A DNA stretch of 18,668 nt, from the NCBI GenBank assembly GCA_938008575.1, contig CALLKB010000200.1, forward strand, positions 1 to 18,668, given 5' to 3'. Below are positions 7,743 to 16,007 of the stretch, in pieces. The DNA is from an uncultured Cytophagaceae bacterium. Its GTDB lineage: Bacteria; Bacteroidota; Bacteroidia; Cytophagales; Spirosomataceae. The notes under the pieces are model-generated. The model was given only the letters and a program-made list of their open reading frames with translations. It did not search any database and had not been told where the DNA came from. A program made the translations under genes and the position numbers. The first letter of the stretch is position 1; each line of letters begins with the position of its first letter.

Positions 7743-8819
7743 TTATTTGGTAAATAATTGTACGTCGGAAGCCATCATGTCTTTCACCAAAGCAGGTAAA
7801 TCATATTGCAATTTCCAGCCTAATTTTTCCTTTGCTTTGGTAGGATCACCGATCAACAACTCAACTTCTGTAGGGCGGAAATAACGCGGATCAACTGCCA
7901 CGACTTCCTTACCAATTTCGACTTGATACAAAGGATTGTTGCACGCGGCAATAGTTGCAACTTCATTCACACCCTCGCCTGTAAATTTAATTTCAATACC
8001 TACCTCACTAAATGCCATGCGGATAAAATCACGAACGGTCGTCGTAATTCCTGTTGCAATTACAAAATCCTCCGGTTTTTCTTGCTGCAAAATCAACCAC
8101 ATTGCCTCAACATAGTCCTTGGCATGTCCCCAATCGCGTTTCGCGTCTAAGTTTCCTAAATACAATTTATCTTGTTGGCCCAACGCAATCTGCGCCACAC
8201 CCCTTGTAATTTTTCGTGTTACAAAAGTTTCTCCACGCAATGGAGACTCGTGGTTGAACAAAATCCCATTCACAGCAAACATATCATAAGCTTCACGGTA
8301 ATTCACCGTAATCCAATAGCCATATAATTTAGCAACGGCATAAGGAGAGCGTGGATAAAAAGGTGTTTTTTCCGACTGAGGAACCTCTTGTACCAAGCCA
8401 TATAATTCCGACGTGGACGCCTGATAAATCTTTGTTTTCTTGGTTAAACCCAATAAACGAACGGCTTCCAAAATTCGCAAAGTACCAATTCCATCAACCT
8501 GAGCAGTATATTCGGGTTCGTCAAAAGAAACTTTGACATGTGACATCGCGCCTAGATTGTAAATTTCATCTGGCTGAACGTCCTGAATGATCCGAATGAT
8601 ATTTGTCGAATCACTTAAATCACCATAATGCAAGTGGAAATTGGATGAATCAACATGCGGATCTTCATATAAATGATCGATTCGTTGCGTATTGATCAAA
8701 GAGCTTCTACGCTTAATTCCATGAACTACGTAGTTTTTACTCAACAACAATTCTGCTAAATAGGCTCCATCTTGACCCGTAATACCCGTAATTAAGGCTA
8801 CTTTTTTATGCTGTGACAT
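7743..8819 (-). CDS. gmd: GDP-mannose 4,6-dehydratase
   Basis: It converts GDP-D-mannose to GDP-4-keto-6-deoxy-D-mannose, the precursor of GDP-L-fucose, GDP-D-rhamnose and related sugars, using bound NADP. The 358-residue short-chain dehydrogenase fold shows GITGQDG at 12-18 and the [12 protein letters not shown] catalytic stretch (Y160, K164). T136 and E138 in STSELYG keep the spacing of the E. coli triad T132, E134, Y156. [20 protein letters not shown] is the canonical family signature. No GDP-fucose synthase (fcl) or other follow-up enzyme is present in the window, so the final sugar cannot be named. It is the first gene of the operon with the HexNAc dehydrogenase and UpxY. Confidence 0.96.
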   Translation of the reverse strand: MSQHKKVALITGITGQDGAYLAELLLSKNYVVHGIKRRSSLINTQRIDHLYEDPHVDSSNFHLHYGDLSDSTNIIRIIQDVQPDEIYNLGAMSHVKVSFDEPEYTAQVDGIGTLRILEAVRLLGLTKKTKIYQASTSELYGLVQEVPQSEKTPFYPRSPYAVAKLYGYWITVNYREAYDMFAVNGILFNHESPLRGETFVTRKITRGVAQIALGQQDKLYLGNLDAKRDWGHAKDYVEAMWLILQQEKPEDFVIATGITTTVRDFIRMAFSEVGIEIKFTGEGVNEVATIAACNNPLYQVEIGKEVVAVDPRYFRPTEVELLIGDPTKAKEKLGWKLQYDLPALVKDMMASDVQLFTK

Positions 8820-8862
8820 ACATCCAATTTAATGACTCCTTGCGGAATATTTTTTCAAACCT

Positions 8863-8870
8863 CAAAATTA
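8863..8870 (-). promoter_or_regulatory. Candidate -7 element of the gmd operon promoter
   Basis: Read on the minus strand this is TAATTTTG, an exact match to the Bacteroidota -7 consensus TAnnTTTG. It lies 43 bases before the gmd ATG, in the 98-bp gap after the acyl-CoA synthetase gene. The upstream -33 partner is weak (TTAG with an 18-base spacer). An AAGGAG further down is 16 bases from the ATG, too far for a normal ribosome binding site. Confidence 0.4.
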
Positions 8871-8917
8871 CGAAATTTTAGCAGAGCACTAAAGCTAATT
8901 CGTGAAAACACTTTATT

Positions 8918-10693
8918 TTATTCATACAATGCCAAAATGGCCTTTTCGTGTTTGGCATAAATAGCCTTGCGTTTCAACTTCAAGGTAGGTGTAATTTCTC
9001 CATCTTGAACGGTAAACAAACGAGGTAATAAAACGAATTTCTTAACCTGTTCATATTTGGCCACTGAACCCATGGTGGACATTACCTCTTCCTCCACTTT
9101 ACGAATAACATCTTTATGGTTGATCAATTCCTCGGGCGTACCAACTGGGATTCCATGTTGCTTACACCAAACACCTAAAGCCGCAAATTCAGGAATAATT
9201 AATGCCGCAGGGAATTTTTGTCCTTCACCTACGACCATGCATTGTTCGATAAACGCGGATTCTTTTAGTTTATTTTCCACCAACTGCGGTGCAACGTATT
9301 TACCACCCGAGGTTTTAAATATTTCCTTTTTACGATCCGTGATCTTCAGATACTTGCCTTCAACCATTTCGCCAATATCACCCGTGTGGAACCAACCGTC
9401 TTTATCAACAGCCTCAGCCGTTGCTTCTGGGTTTTTGTAATATCCGACCATCACAGAATCCCCGCGCACACAAATTTCTCCATCTTCTGCAATTTTCAAT
9501 TCCATGCTATCTACCAAAGTTCCCACACATCCAATTCGGAAATCTGGTGGATTAACTTGCGATACCGAAATAACGGGCGAAGTCTCTGTCAACCCATATC
9601 CTTCACTGACTGGAACACCAGCCGCCCAGAATACACGTGATAAACGAGGTTGTAAGGCCGCGGAACCTGAGGCAATCAAACGCACATTTCCACCTAAAGC
9701 CTCACGCCACTTACTGAATATCAATTTCCGATAAACTGCTAATTTGATGGAATCCACTAAACCCAATTTAACCATCGGGTCATATTGTAAACCAAATTCA
9801 ATTGCCCCAAAAAATAATTTACGTTTGATACCCGTTAACTCATTGCCTTTGGCCAAAATCTTATCGTAAACTTTCTCCAATAAACGTGGAACCGAAGCAA
9901 ACATGGAAGGCTTAACCTCTTTGATATTATCCGCAATGGTTTCCATGCTCTCCGCGTAATACACCGAAACGCCATAAGACATGTACATGTAAATGTCGGT
10001 CCGCTCATAAATGTGACAAAGCGGTAAAAAACTTAAAGCACGATCTGTTGCGTATAAATCAAAAAACTTCCCGCGAATTAACGCTTTTACGTTGGAAACA
10101 ATGTTGTGATGGGTCAACATGACTCCTTTTGGCCGACCGGTTGTTCCCGATGTATAAATTAAGGTCAATAAATCACTTGGCTTTACTGCATCTTGCAAAG
10201 GTTTTAAGGGTGCTCGATCCTGACCAAAACCAGCATCTTTCACATCAGTCCACATATCCGCTCCTTCAACTGGATCGAAAGTATAGATCTTCTTTATCTT
10301 ACGATTTCCTTTCGCAGCTTCTTTCGCTTTAAGAAATAATTCTTCTCCCTCCACAAACACATACTTCACTTCTGCATTCTCAAAAATGAATGCATAATCT
10401 TCCACAGTAATCGTTGGATACATCGGCACCGAAACAGCACCAATCAATTGAATAGCAAAATCAACAAAATTCCATTCCGGGCGATTGCCCGATATGATGG
10501 CAATTTTATCTCCTGGTTTAATCTTCAAAGCCAAAAGTCCCAAAGCAACATCTTGAATGATATCCAACGTTTCTTCCGAACTATATTTTCGCCATTCTCC
10601 ATTTCGCTTCAAACAAAACAAATCCGATTTATGAAGCTGATCGTAAATCGGCAGTAAATCAAATACGCGGGTGAAATTTGAAAATTCAAGCAT
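8918..10693 (-). CDS. fadD: Long-chain fatty-acid-CoA ligase (AMP-forming)
   Basis: A 591-residue ANL-superfamily enzyme that activates fatty acids to acyl-CoA via acyl-AMP for beta-oxidation or lipid synthesis. Motifs in order: P-loop YTSGTTGRPKG (180-190), FLPLCHIYER (222-231), GYGLTET (365-371), GWFHTGD with D439, then ITDRKKEIFKTSGGKYVAP (451-469), the hinge and linker typical of long-chain synthetases. A C-terminal TPTLKLKRKAI segment carries the candidate adenylation lysine. Length and motif order fit the FAA1/bacterial long-chain group rather than short-chain acetyl-CoA synthetases. It is the left-hand neighbour of oriC and is transcribed away from it, co-directional with the fork. Confidence 0.92.
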   Translation of the reverse strand: MLEFSNFTRVFDLLPIYDQLHKSDLFCLKRNGEWRKYSSEETLDIIQDVALGLLALKIKPGDKIAIISGNRPEWNFVDFAIQLIGAVSVPMYPTITVEDYAFIFENAEVKYVFVEGEELFLKAKEAAKGNRKIKKIYTFDPVEGADMWTDVKDAGFGQDRAPLKPLQDAVKPSDLLTLIYTSGTTGRPKGVMLTHHNIVSNVKALIRGKFFDLYATDRALSFLPLCHIYERTDIYMYMSYGVSVYYAESMETIADNIKEVKPSMFASVPRLLEKVYDKILAKGNELTGIKRKLFFGAIEFGLQYDPMVKLGLVDSIKLAVYRKLIFSKWREALGGNVRLIASGSAALQPRLSRVFWAAGVPVSEGYGLTETSPVISVSQVNPPDFRIGCVGTLVDSMELKIAEDGEICVRGDSVMVGYYKNPEATAEAVDKDGWFHTGDIGEMVEGKYLKITDRKKEIFKTSGGKYVAPQLVENKLKESAFIEQCMVVGEGQKFPAALIIPEFAALGVWCKQHGIPVGTPEELINHKDVIRKVEEEVMSTMGSVAKYEQVKKFVLLPRLFTVQDGEITPTLKLKRKAIYAKHEKAILALYE

Positions 10694-10718
10694 GATTGAG
10701 TTTGTTGATTATGAATAT

Positions 10719-10726
10719 CAAAGTTA
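10719..10726 (-). promoter_or_regulatory. Candidate -7 element of the acyl-CoA synthetase promoter
   Basis: On the minus strand the bases read TAACTTTG, matching TAnnTTTG exactly. Transcription would begin near 10712 and give a leader of about 19 bases before the ATG at 10693. No good TTTG partner is seen 19-21 bases upstream. Its position at the edge of oriC means firing of this promoter could influence origin melting. Confidence 0.4.
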
Positions 10727-10782
10727 ACAAATCAGCCTTTCGATTTGCACTTTTAAACGATTTTTTTGTACACAATAGTCTA

Positions 10783-11171
10783 TTGTCCACAAGTTATCCA
10801 CAATACAAGGGGTATAAATATGCTATTCTATCTTTTTAAATTATTTATTTATAATAAAATATCAATATAACATCAAAAACGGTATACCCTGCCGGCGTCA
10901 AACGGTAGATTTTACTTTATCCACACATATAAATTAAAAAAAGAAAAACTTTTTAAAATCTTTTCTTTGTTTCTCTTTGTTGTTCTCTGTGGATATGTGG
11001 ATAAGTCAGAATTTGATTTGTAATATGCTATTAATCAGGAAGATGATAATTTTAAATAGCTTATCAACTTGTGGATAAGATTTCCGTATTGCGTGGATAA
11101 GTGTGGACTTATACACATTTTCCACAGGGTATGGAATTTTATCCACATTCGTCCACAGGAATTGTGGATAA
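10783..11171. other. Chromosomal replication origin (oriC): DnaA-box cluster
   Basis: Perfect TTATCCACA boxes lie at 10794-10802 (+), 10917-10925 (+), 10996-11004 (-), 11070-11078 (-), 11139-11147 (+) and 11163-11171 (-). Relaxed-consensus boxes TTATACACA (11109-11117) and TTTTCCACA (11118-11126) are directly adjacent, head to tail. One-mismatch boxes lie at 10783-10791, 10988-10996 and 11092-11100. The gap is gene-free (10694-11180), contains very AT-rich tracts, sits near mnmG as in many bacteria, and marks a reversal of G/C strand bias. The housekeeping neighbours (mnmG, ybeY, lipB) argue for a chromosome rather than a plasmid. dnaA itself is not in the window. Confidence 0.92.
10821..10870. 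other. AT-rich tract, candidate DNA unwinding element
   Basis: Only 5 of 50 bases here are G or C by hand count. The tract lies just inside the leftmost perfect DnaA box. A second tract, 10931-10960, has 3 G or C in 30. Between them is a GC-richer island with a direct repeat of ACGGTA (10879-10884 and 10902-10907). Which tract melts first cannot be told from sequence. Confidence 0.6.
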
Positions 11172-11174
11172 AAT
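11136..11174. repeat. 12-bp inverted repeat built from two facing DnaA boxes
   Basis: ATTTTATCCACA (11136-11147) and its exact complement TGTGGATAAAAT (11163-11174) flank a 15-base spacer that itself contains a TCCACA core. Two DnaA boxes thus face each other 7 bases from the stop codon of the lipoprotein gene. The structure could also fold as a hairpin in the read-through transcript of the mnmG operon, but no T-run follows on that strand. Confidence 0.8.
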
Positions 11175-11180
11175 GGGGGT

Positions 11181-12803
11181 TTATTGGGTACTTATCAACA
11201 CATCACTAATCTGAAAGTTGGCCTTCAATTTGATCTTGCTTGGAAAGAAATAAATTGACTCGGGCTTTTCTTTTGTTTTAAAGTTGCCTAAATCCCAAAG
11301 TCCATTTCCATTGCGATCTTCAATGGCACGTAATTCATATAAACCAGGTTCCACGTGTGGGAAATTAAATGTGTTTTCGCCCGTTTGTTGGTATGCCAAA
11401 GCCTTCGTATCCGATTTGATTAACTGAAAGACATGTTTGCCTTTAGGTGTGTTGATACTCCCTGAAATACTTCCATAATTTTCTAAATCTTGAAATTCAA
11501 AAGCTTGCGTAAATACTTGGGAGGAATCTTTTTCTACACTGACAAAAGCATGCTTCGCAAATTTCAATTCAAAACGATTACGCAAAGGCAAATAAGCTTT
11601 CTGAATGCTTAATTCATTGACAAAGCTATTCCAGTTATAAGCATCATCCGGCAATTGAATTTCTTCATCGGGACCTGTTACGAACGAGATCGCTTTTGTG
11701 TTTATCAAAGCGATTGGTTTCGGAAATTTAATTACAATCGAATCCTCAGGACTTAACAAATGGTTACTTGCTGGAAATACTTCCATACGTAAAGGTGTAT
11801 TGACGACCTTTTCTTTCTTATTGGGTTCTCTAAATTTTAGCTTCAATGCTAATGTCGTTACTCGATTTAATGAATCCGTTACGATAGCCGATATACGAAC
11901 AGTATCTTGATGTTCCACGTTTCCCACATAGAAACGTAGGTTTCGGTGTGATTCAATCTGGTATGATAGATTTTTTGGTTGGATCTCAATCGATTTTACA
12001 CCTCTCGATAATTCATATAAAACCGTTTTTGCTGTGCTTGTTGTCTTGCTAATTTTCAAGGGATCTTGATTTTGTAAAGCAATTTTAAAGTCTTGCGTTT
12101 CGCTTTTCTTTAAATCAATAAAGTTTTGTGTGATGAAATCAACAGGTTCTTTGTTTGAATTATAGACTAAATTATTGTTGATGTCATTAAATGCCGCCAT
12201 GTAATATTTGCCAGCTGCAATGTTCTCAATTTGGTAATTTCCTGAAGTATCTGTTTTCGTAAAATAATATGGTTTTGCCTGATCAATGCGTAAGGTATCC
12301 GTGTAAGGATAGAGGCCGACCAAAATAGATTCCAGCTTTTTATTTGTCTCCAAATGTTTTACCTGGCCGCTGATTTGCAAGGAATCAATGTCGGATCCCG
12401 TACTGAAAACAAGTTTGATGTTTTTGCCTTTATTGCGCTCCGACATATCTTCAATTGCATTCCGGAAATTGAAGGTATAGGTCGTGTTTTTATGTAGTGT
12501 GGAGTCCAATAGTAATGTCACGCCCGTAGGTCGGATACGGGTTTCATATGTTCCCACATTCGGAGTGATCAACAATTCTTGATTCAAATTTCGAATGGAT
12601 ACATATTCATTGAAATTCAATTCGATTTTCTTCCCCGTATAATTTTTGCTTTTGTTTAGCGGAATACTAGTTACAATTTTGGGAGCTAATGTATCTTTTT
12701 TTCCGCCTGGAGGACTTGCAGTTTGTGCACAACGCTGAAACATGCTCAAGCTGATGAACAGGATAAATGTGACGAATGCGAGTTTTTGCACGAATTTAGG
12801 CAT
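11181..12803 (-). CDS. Ig-like (Big_5-type) domain lipoprotein
   Basis: A 540-residue exported protein of unknown function, found widely in Bacteroidota. Residues 1-24 form a lipoprotein-like signal with C25 in MFQRCAQ. The PPGGKKDTLAPKI stretch directly after it is typical of this family. A Big_5-like domain follows (IELNFNEYVSIRNLNQELLI, near residues 50-140). A carboxypeptidase-regulatory or SpaA-like fold comes next (TDTSGNYQIENIAAGKYYMA). Further beta-rich segments run to the end, which includes another LYELRAIEDRNGNGLWD motif. An in-frame ATG at 12854 would push the start 59 bases into the upstream gene and precede the signal, so 12803 is preferred; it overlaps the methyltransferase stop by 8 bases. 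It is the last gene before oriC. Confidence 0.8.
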   Translation of the reverse strand: MPKFVQKLAFVTFILFISLSMFQRCAQTASPPGGKKDTLAPKIVTSIPLNKSKNYTGKKIELNFNEYVSIRNLNQELLITPNVGTYETRIRPTGVTLLLDSTLHKNTTYTFNFRNAIEDMSERNKGKNIKLVFSTGSDIDSLQISGQVKHLETNKKLESILVGLYPYTDTLRIDQAKPYYFTKTDTSGNYQIENIAAGKYYMAAFNDINNNLVYNSNKEPVDFITQNFIDLKKSETQDFKIALQNQDPLKISKTTSTAKTVLYELSRGVKSIEIQPKNLSYQIESHRNLRFYVGNVEHQDTVRISAIVTDSLNRVTTLALKLKFREPNKKEKVVNTPLRMEVFPASNHLLSPEDSIVIKFPKPIALINTKAISFVTGPDEEIQLPDDAYNWNSFVNELSIQKAYLPLRNRFELKFAKHAFVSVEKDSSQVFTQAFEFQDLENYGSISGSINTPKGKHVFQLIKSDTKALAYQQTGENTFNFPHVEPGLYELRAIEDRNGNGLWDLGNFKTKEKPESIYFFPSKIKLKANFQISDVLISTQ

Positions 12804-13680
12804 GTTCAAAAATATAGATATTACTCGAATAATTACCTGTTTTGAAATAGGCAATTAGGTTTGACCAAAGGCCGACGAAAAATGAAGCGATTAATTTCTT
12901 GCTTCCGGTTTTGTATTCGTGACTCAACAGTGCAATGTAAAAACTGTCGAAAATTTGGCCATGTTGTTTGGCTAATTTAAATCCGTGTTTTTTGGCAATT
13001 GACTGAATGGTTTCAGGATTGAAATGATAAATGTGTCGTGGAACATCATAGGCCGCCCAAAATTCTTTAAAATAATCCGCATCAAAAGATTTCGAATTGG
13101 GTAAGGCTAAAAGCAATTTACCCCCTGGATTTATGCGTTTTTTGAAGAACTCAAAATAGGCGTCGATTTCATACACATGTTCCAAGACATGCCACAAACT
13201 GATCAATTCAAATTGAGGTTCTTCTGGGATGGCCTGTAAATTTGGGAATATGCTTTGACCTGTTAATGCTGCTGCACGCGCTGCCGTTTCGGGATCGAGT
13301 TCCATGCCAAAGGTATTCCAACCGTCTTGTTGGCATGCATGTAAAAAGTGTCCATTGCCACAACCGATATCCAATAAATTTTTAGTCCCCTTTTGTTCGC
13401 CTTGAATCAAATTTGTTTTTTGTTTCAAGGTTATTTTTCGAACCGCGTGGTAAAGCTTATTGATGAATCCTTTTTGCGTATTGCTGTGGGAGATGTAATT
13501 CTCCGACTGGTAAAAATAGCTAGCTTGTTCTGCTTCCGGTCGTGGGTTTGTGAAGAGTAAATCACATGCTGCACAACGAACGATGTTGAAGGTATTTTTT
13601 GAAACGGTATAGTCTTTGGCTTGTAAATGTGTGGTCATTTCTGACGAACCACATGCCGGACAGTTTTGTAATGTCTCCAT
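12796..13680 (-). CDS. Class I SAM-dependent methyltransferase with N-terminal zinc-finger-like motif
   Basis: A 294-residue methyltransferase of the Methyltransf_23/UbiG-like group; the substrate is unknown. The N terminus has two CxxC pairs, C7/C10 and C36/C39, likely a zinc ribbon. SAM motif I is LLDIGCGNGHFL (102-113), with the acidic E127 in GMELD. LWHVLEHV is the usual motif-IV region, and NPGGKLLLALPN follows. A hydrophobic stretch near 265-280 (ASFFVGLWSNLIAYF) could sit at a membrane. It starts 2 bases after mnmG ends, so it belongs to the ybeY-mnmG operon. The operon partner MnmG hints at tRNA or another translation target, but comparable enzymes also act on lipids or sugars. Confidence 0.82.
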   Translation of the reverse strand: METLQNCPACGSSEMTTHLQAKDYTVSKNTFNIVRCAACDLLFTNPRPEAEQASYFYQSENYISHSNTQKGFINKLYHAVRKITLKQKTNLIQGEQKGTKNLLDIGCGNGHFLHACQQDGWNTFGMELDPETAARAAALTGQSIFPNLQAIPEEPQFELISLWHVLEHVYEIDAYFEFFKKRINPGGKLLLALPNSKSFDADYFKEFWAAYDVPRHIYHFNPETIQSIAKKHGFKLAKQHGQIFDSFYIALLSHEYKTGSKKLIASFFVGLWSNLIAYFKTGNYSSNIYIFEHA

Positions 13681-13682
13681 AA

Positions 13683-15551
13683 TTAACGACCCATAAATAA
13701 AAGTAAAATCGAAACGTCAGCGGCAGACACACCTGAGATGCGGCTCGCTTGACCAATGGTTTGTGGACGAATCGATTTAAGTTTAATGCGCGACTCTGTG
13801 GACAAGGTTTTGATTTTGTCATAATCGAAGTTCGCCGGAATCGCCAAATCCTCCATGCTCTTCATCTTGTTTACCATCAAGCGTTCTTTCTCAATGTAGC
13901 TTTCATACTTGACAATAATTTCGACTTGCTCGAGCACTTCTTGCGAATATGCTTCTTTGATACTTTGCCCAATTTCGTGTTGGAGAATTTGTTCAAAACT
14001 TAAGTCGGAGCGCTTCAATAAATTAATCAGCGGTGCCCCCTCCTTCAATGTTGCTGTACCTTGTTCTTGCAACCAATCGTTGATTTCCGCAGGCTTCACT
14101 TTCGTTGTTTGAATGGTTTCAATTAACGCAGCTACTTGTTCCTTTTTGTTCAGGTAAGTATCCAAACGTTCTTGCGTAGCCAAACCCAAGCCGTAGCCTT
14201 TTTCGGTTAAGCGCTCATCAGCATTATCTTGTCTTAATAAGGTTCTAAACTCTGCGCGAGACGTAAACATGCGGTAAGGCTCATCCGTACCCTTGTTGAT
14301 TAAGTCGTCAATCAAAACGCCAATGTAAGCCTCCGATCTCGATAAAGTAAACGGTGCTTTTTTGTGTGCTTTTTGATGCGCATTGATACCAGCCATTAAT
14401 CCTTGGCAAGCAGCTTCCTCGTAGCCTGTCGTTCCGTTAATTTGTCCGGCAAAATATAAACCCGAAACACGTTTCGTTTCTAAAGTCGCATTCAATTGCG
14501 TTGGTGGGAAATAGTCGTATTCGATCGCATAACCCGGTCGGAACATTTTCGCATTTTCAAATCCAGGGATTAAGCGGATGGCTTCGAATTGAATGTCTTC
14601 TGGAAGGGATGTTGAAAATCCATTCACATAAATTTCAACGGTATTCCACCCTTCGGGTTCTACGAAAATTTGATGGGAATCTTTGTCGGCAAAGCGATTG
14701 ATTTTATCTTCTACGGATGGACAATAGCGCGGTCCTAAGCCTTTGATTCTTCCTGCAAACATCGGACTTCGATCAAATCCTTTGCGAAGCACTTCGTGTA
14801 CTTTTTCATTCGTATGTGTAATCCAACATGAGCGCTGCTCTTGGATAGGTGTCTTCGTCAAATAAGAAAAGGAGCTTGGGTTCTCATCTCCTTTTTGTTC
14901 TTCCATTTTGGAATAATCTAAACTCCGACCATCCACACGCGGTGGCGTTCCTGTCTTCATCCGACCTGCTTCAAATCCCAATTGAACCAATTGTTCTGTG
15001 ATGCCGCCAGCCATGGGTTCAGCCATTCTTCCTCCGCCAAAATGTTTTTCCCCAATATGGATTAAACCATTTAAAAATGTACCATTCGTTAGTACAACCG
15101 TAGGTGCAAAATACTGCATTCCCAATCGGGTGTTCACTCCTTTCACTTCGTCGTTTTCAACGATTAAGCCTTCCACAGAATCTTGCCAAAAATCAACATT
15201 GATATTTTGTTCCAAAGCCCAGCGCCATTCTTCTGCAAAACGCGCGCGGTCCGATTGGCATCTTGGCGACCACATCGCTGGCCCCTTCGAACGATTCAAC
15301 ATTCGAAACTGAATCATAGTTTTGTCGGAAATGATTCCCGACATCCCTCCTAGGGCATCTACTTCACGAACGATTTGACCCTTTGCCACACCCCCCATCG
15401 CCGGGTTGCAGGACATCTGGGCAATCGTTTGCATGTTCATCGTAATCAACAACACCTTTGAACCCATTTGGGCTGCTGCATGCGCCGCCTCACAGCCTGC
15501 ATGCCCCGCTCCTACTACGATTACGTCATATGAATTCTGCATCATCTTCAT
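13683..15551 (-). CDS. mnmG: tRNA uridine-5-carboxymethylaminomethyl modification enzyme MnmG (GidA)
   Basis: With MnmE it adds the carboxymethylaminomethyl group at C5 of the wobble uridine U34 of certain tRNAs, using FAD and methylene-tetrahydrofolate. The 622 residues match family length. The FAD Rossmann motif is [10 protein letters not shown] (14-23). [37 protein letters not shown] and [20 protein letters not shown] are all present and canonical. The first ATG (15551) is used here; ATGs at residues 3 and 4 are also possible. A parS site occupies 15555-15570, only 3 bases before the start codon, where a ribosome binding site would normally sit. mnmG is often oriC-linked; here it is transcribed toward oriC. 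Confidence 0.97.
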   Translation of the reverse strand: MKMMQNSYDVIVVGAGHAGCEAAHAAAQMGSKVLLITMNMQTIAQMSCNPAMGGVAKGQIVREVDALGGMSGIISDKTMIQFRMLNRSKGPAMWSPRCQSDRARFAEEWRWALEQNINVDFWQDSVEGLIVENDEVKGVNTRLGMQYFAPTVVLTNGTFLNGLIHIGEKHFGGGRMAEPMAGGITEQLVQLGFEAGRMKTGTPPRVDGRSLDYSKMEEQKGDENPSSFSYLTKTPIQEQRSCWITHTNEKVHEVLRKGFDRSPMFAGRIKGLGPRYCPSVEDKINRFADKDSHQIFVEPEGWNTVEIYVNGFSTSLPEDIQFEAIRLIPGFENAKMFRPGYAIEYDYFPPTQLNATLETKRVSGLYFAGQINGTTGYEEAACQGLMAGINAHQKAHKKAPFTLSRSEAYIGVLIDDLINKGTDEPYRMFTSRAEFRTLLRQDNADERLTEKGYGLGLATQERLDTYLNKKEQVAALIETIQTTKVKPAEINDWLQEQGTATLKEGAPLINLLKRSDLSFEQILQHEIGQSIKEAYSQEVLEQVEIIVKYESYIEKERLMVNKMKSMEDLAIPANFDYDKIKTLSTESRIKLKSIRPQTIGQASRISGVSAADVSILLLFMGR

Positions 15552-15554
15552 TTA

Positions 15555-15570
15555 TGTTTCACGTGGAACA
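15555..15570. promoter_or_regulatory. parS: parS (ParB-binding) site between ybeY and mnmG
   Basis: TGTTTCACGTGGAACA; on the other strand TGTTCCACGTGAAACA. This fits the broadly conserved chromosomal parS consensus TGTTNCACGTGAAACA at every fixed position. It lies 4.4 kb from the right edge of the DnaA-box cluster, where chromosomal parS sites are expected. It fills most of the 23-bp gap between the ybeY stop codon and the mnmG start codon. Confidence 0.9.
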
Positions 15571-15574
15571 CGTA

Positions 15575-15985
15575 TTATCTTTTTGCCAAATAGTAATTTT
15601 CCTTATTCGTCATCTGGTCTTTGTCGGCCTTCGCCTTGTCCTTGTACCCACAAAGATGCAACAGGCCATGCACCATGACGCGTTGCAATTCGCTTTCTTC
15701 TGTCCCAAATTTTTGCGCATTTTCCAGGATGCGATCATAGGAAATAAAGATGTCTCCTTCAATTATTTTAGGGTCATCCGAATTGTCAAACGTCACGATG
15801 TCTGTGTAGGTATCGTGTTGCAAATAATTCTGGTTGATCTCCAATAAATAGCTGTCGGAGCAAAACACATAATTCAACTCTCCTATCTTTTTTTGCTCTT
15901 CTTTCGCAACCGCTTGCAGCCATTGCTTGTGCTTGATTTTGTCTTGCAGCTTGAAAGAAACGTCTTCTGTATGGAAACTGATCAT
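15575..15985 (-). CDS. ybeY: Endoribonuclease YbeY (16S rRNA maturation)
   Basis: A metal-dependent single-strand RNase involved in 16S rRNA 3'-end maturation and ribosome quality control. The 136 residues include DTYTDIVTFD, the conserved strand before the active site, and HGLLHLCGYKD with H106 and H110. The third zinc ligand in the canonical HGxLHLxGYDH would be at residue 116, which is aspartate here. This is probably a lineage variant, because the rest of the protein is well conserved. The gene begins 22 bases after the YraN-like gene ends and is followed by parS and mnmG. Confidence 0.93.
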   Translation of the reverse strand: MISFHTEDVSFKLQDKIKHKQWLQAVAKEEQKKIGELNYVFCSDSYLLEINQNYLQHDTYTDIVTFDNSDDPKIIEGDIFISYDRILENAQKFGTEESELQRVMVHGLLHLCGYKDKAKADKDQMTNKENYYLAKR

Positions 15986-16007
15986 ATTCGTTTATTAAAC
16001 CGCGAAT

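Noticed and set aside
10694..11180. Plasmid or phage origin
   Set aside because: Surrounding genes (mnmG, ybeY, lipB, fadD) are chromosomal housekeeping genes, no rep gene is present, and the strand bias fits a chromosome origin.
11347..11362. Possible third parS (GTTCCACGTG core in the lipoprotein gene)
   Set aside because: Only about 11 of 16 positions match; the right half reads TGGGA instead of AAACA, so ParB binding is unlikely.
11911..11926. Another parS-like half site (TGTTCCACGT)
   Set aside because: Only the left ten bases fit; the central CACGTG is broken and the right half does not match.
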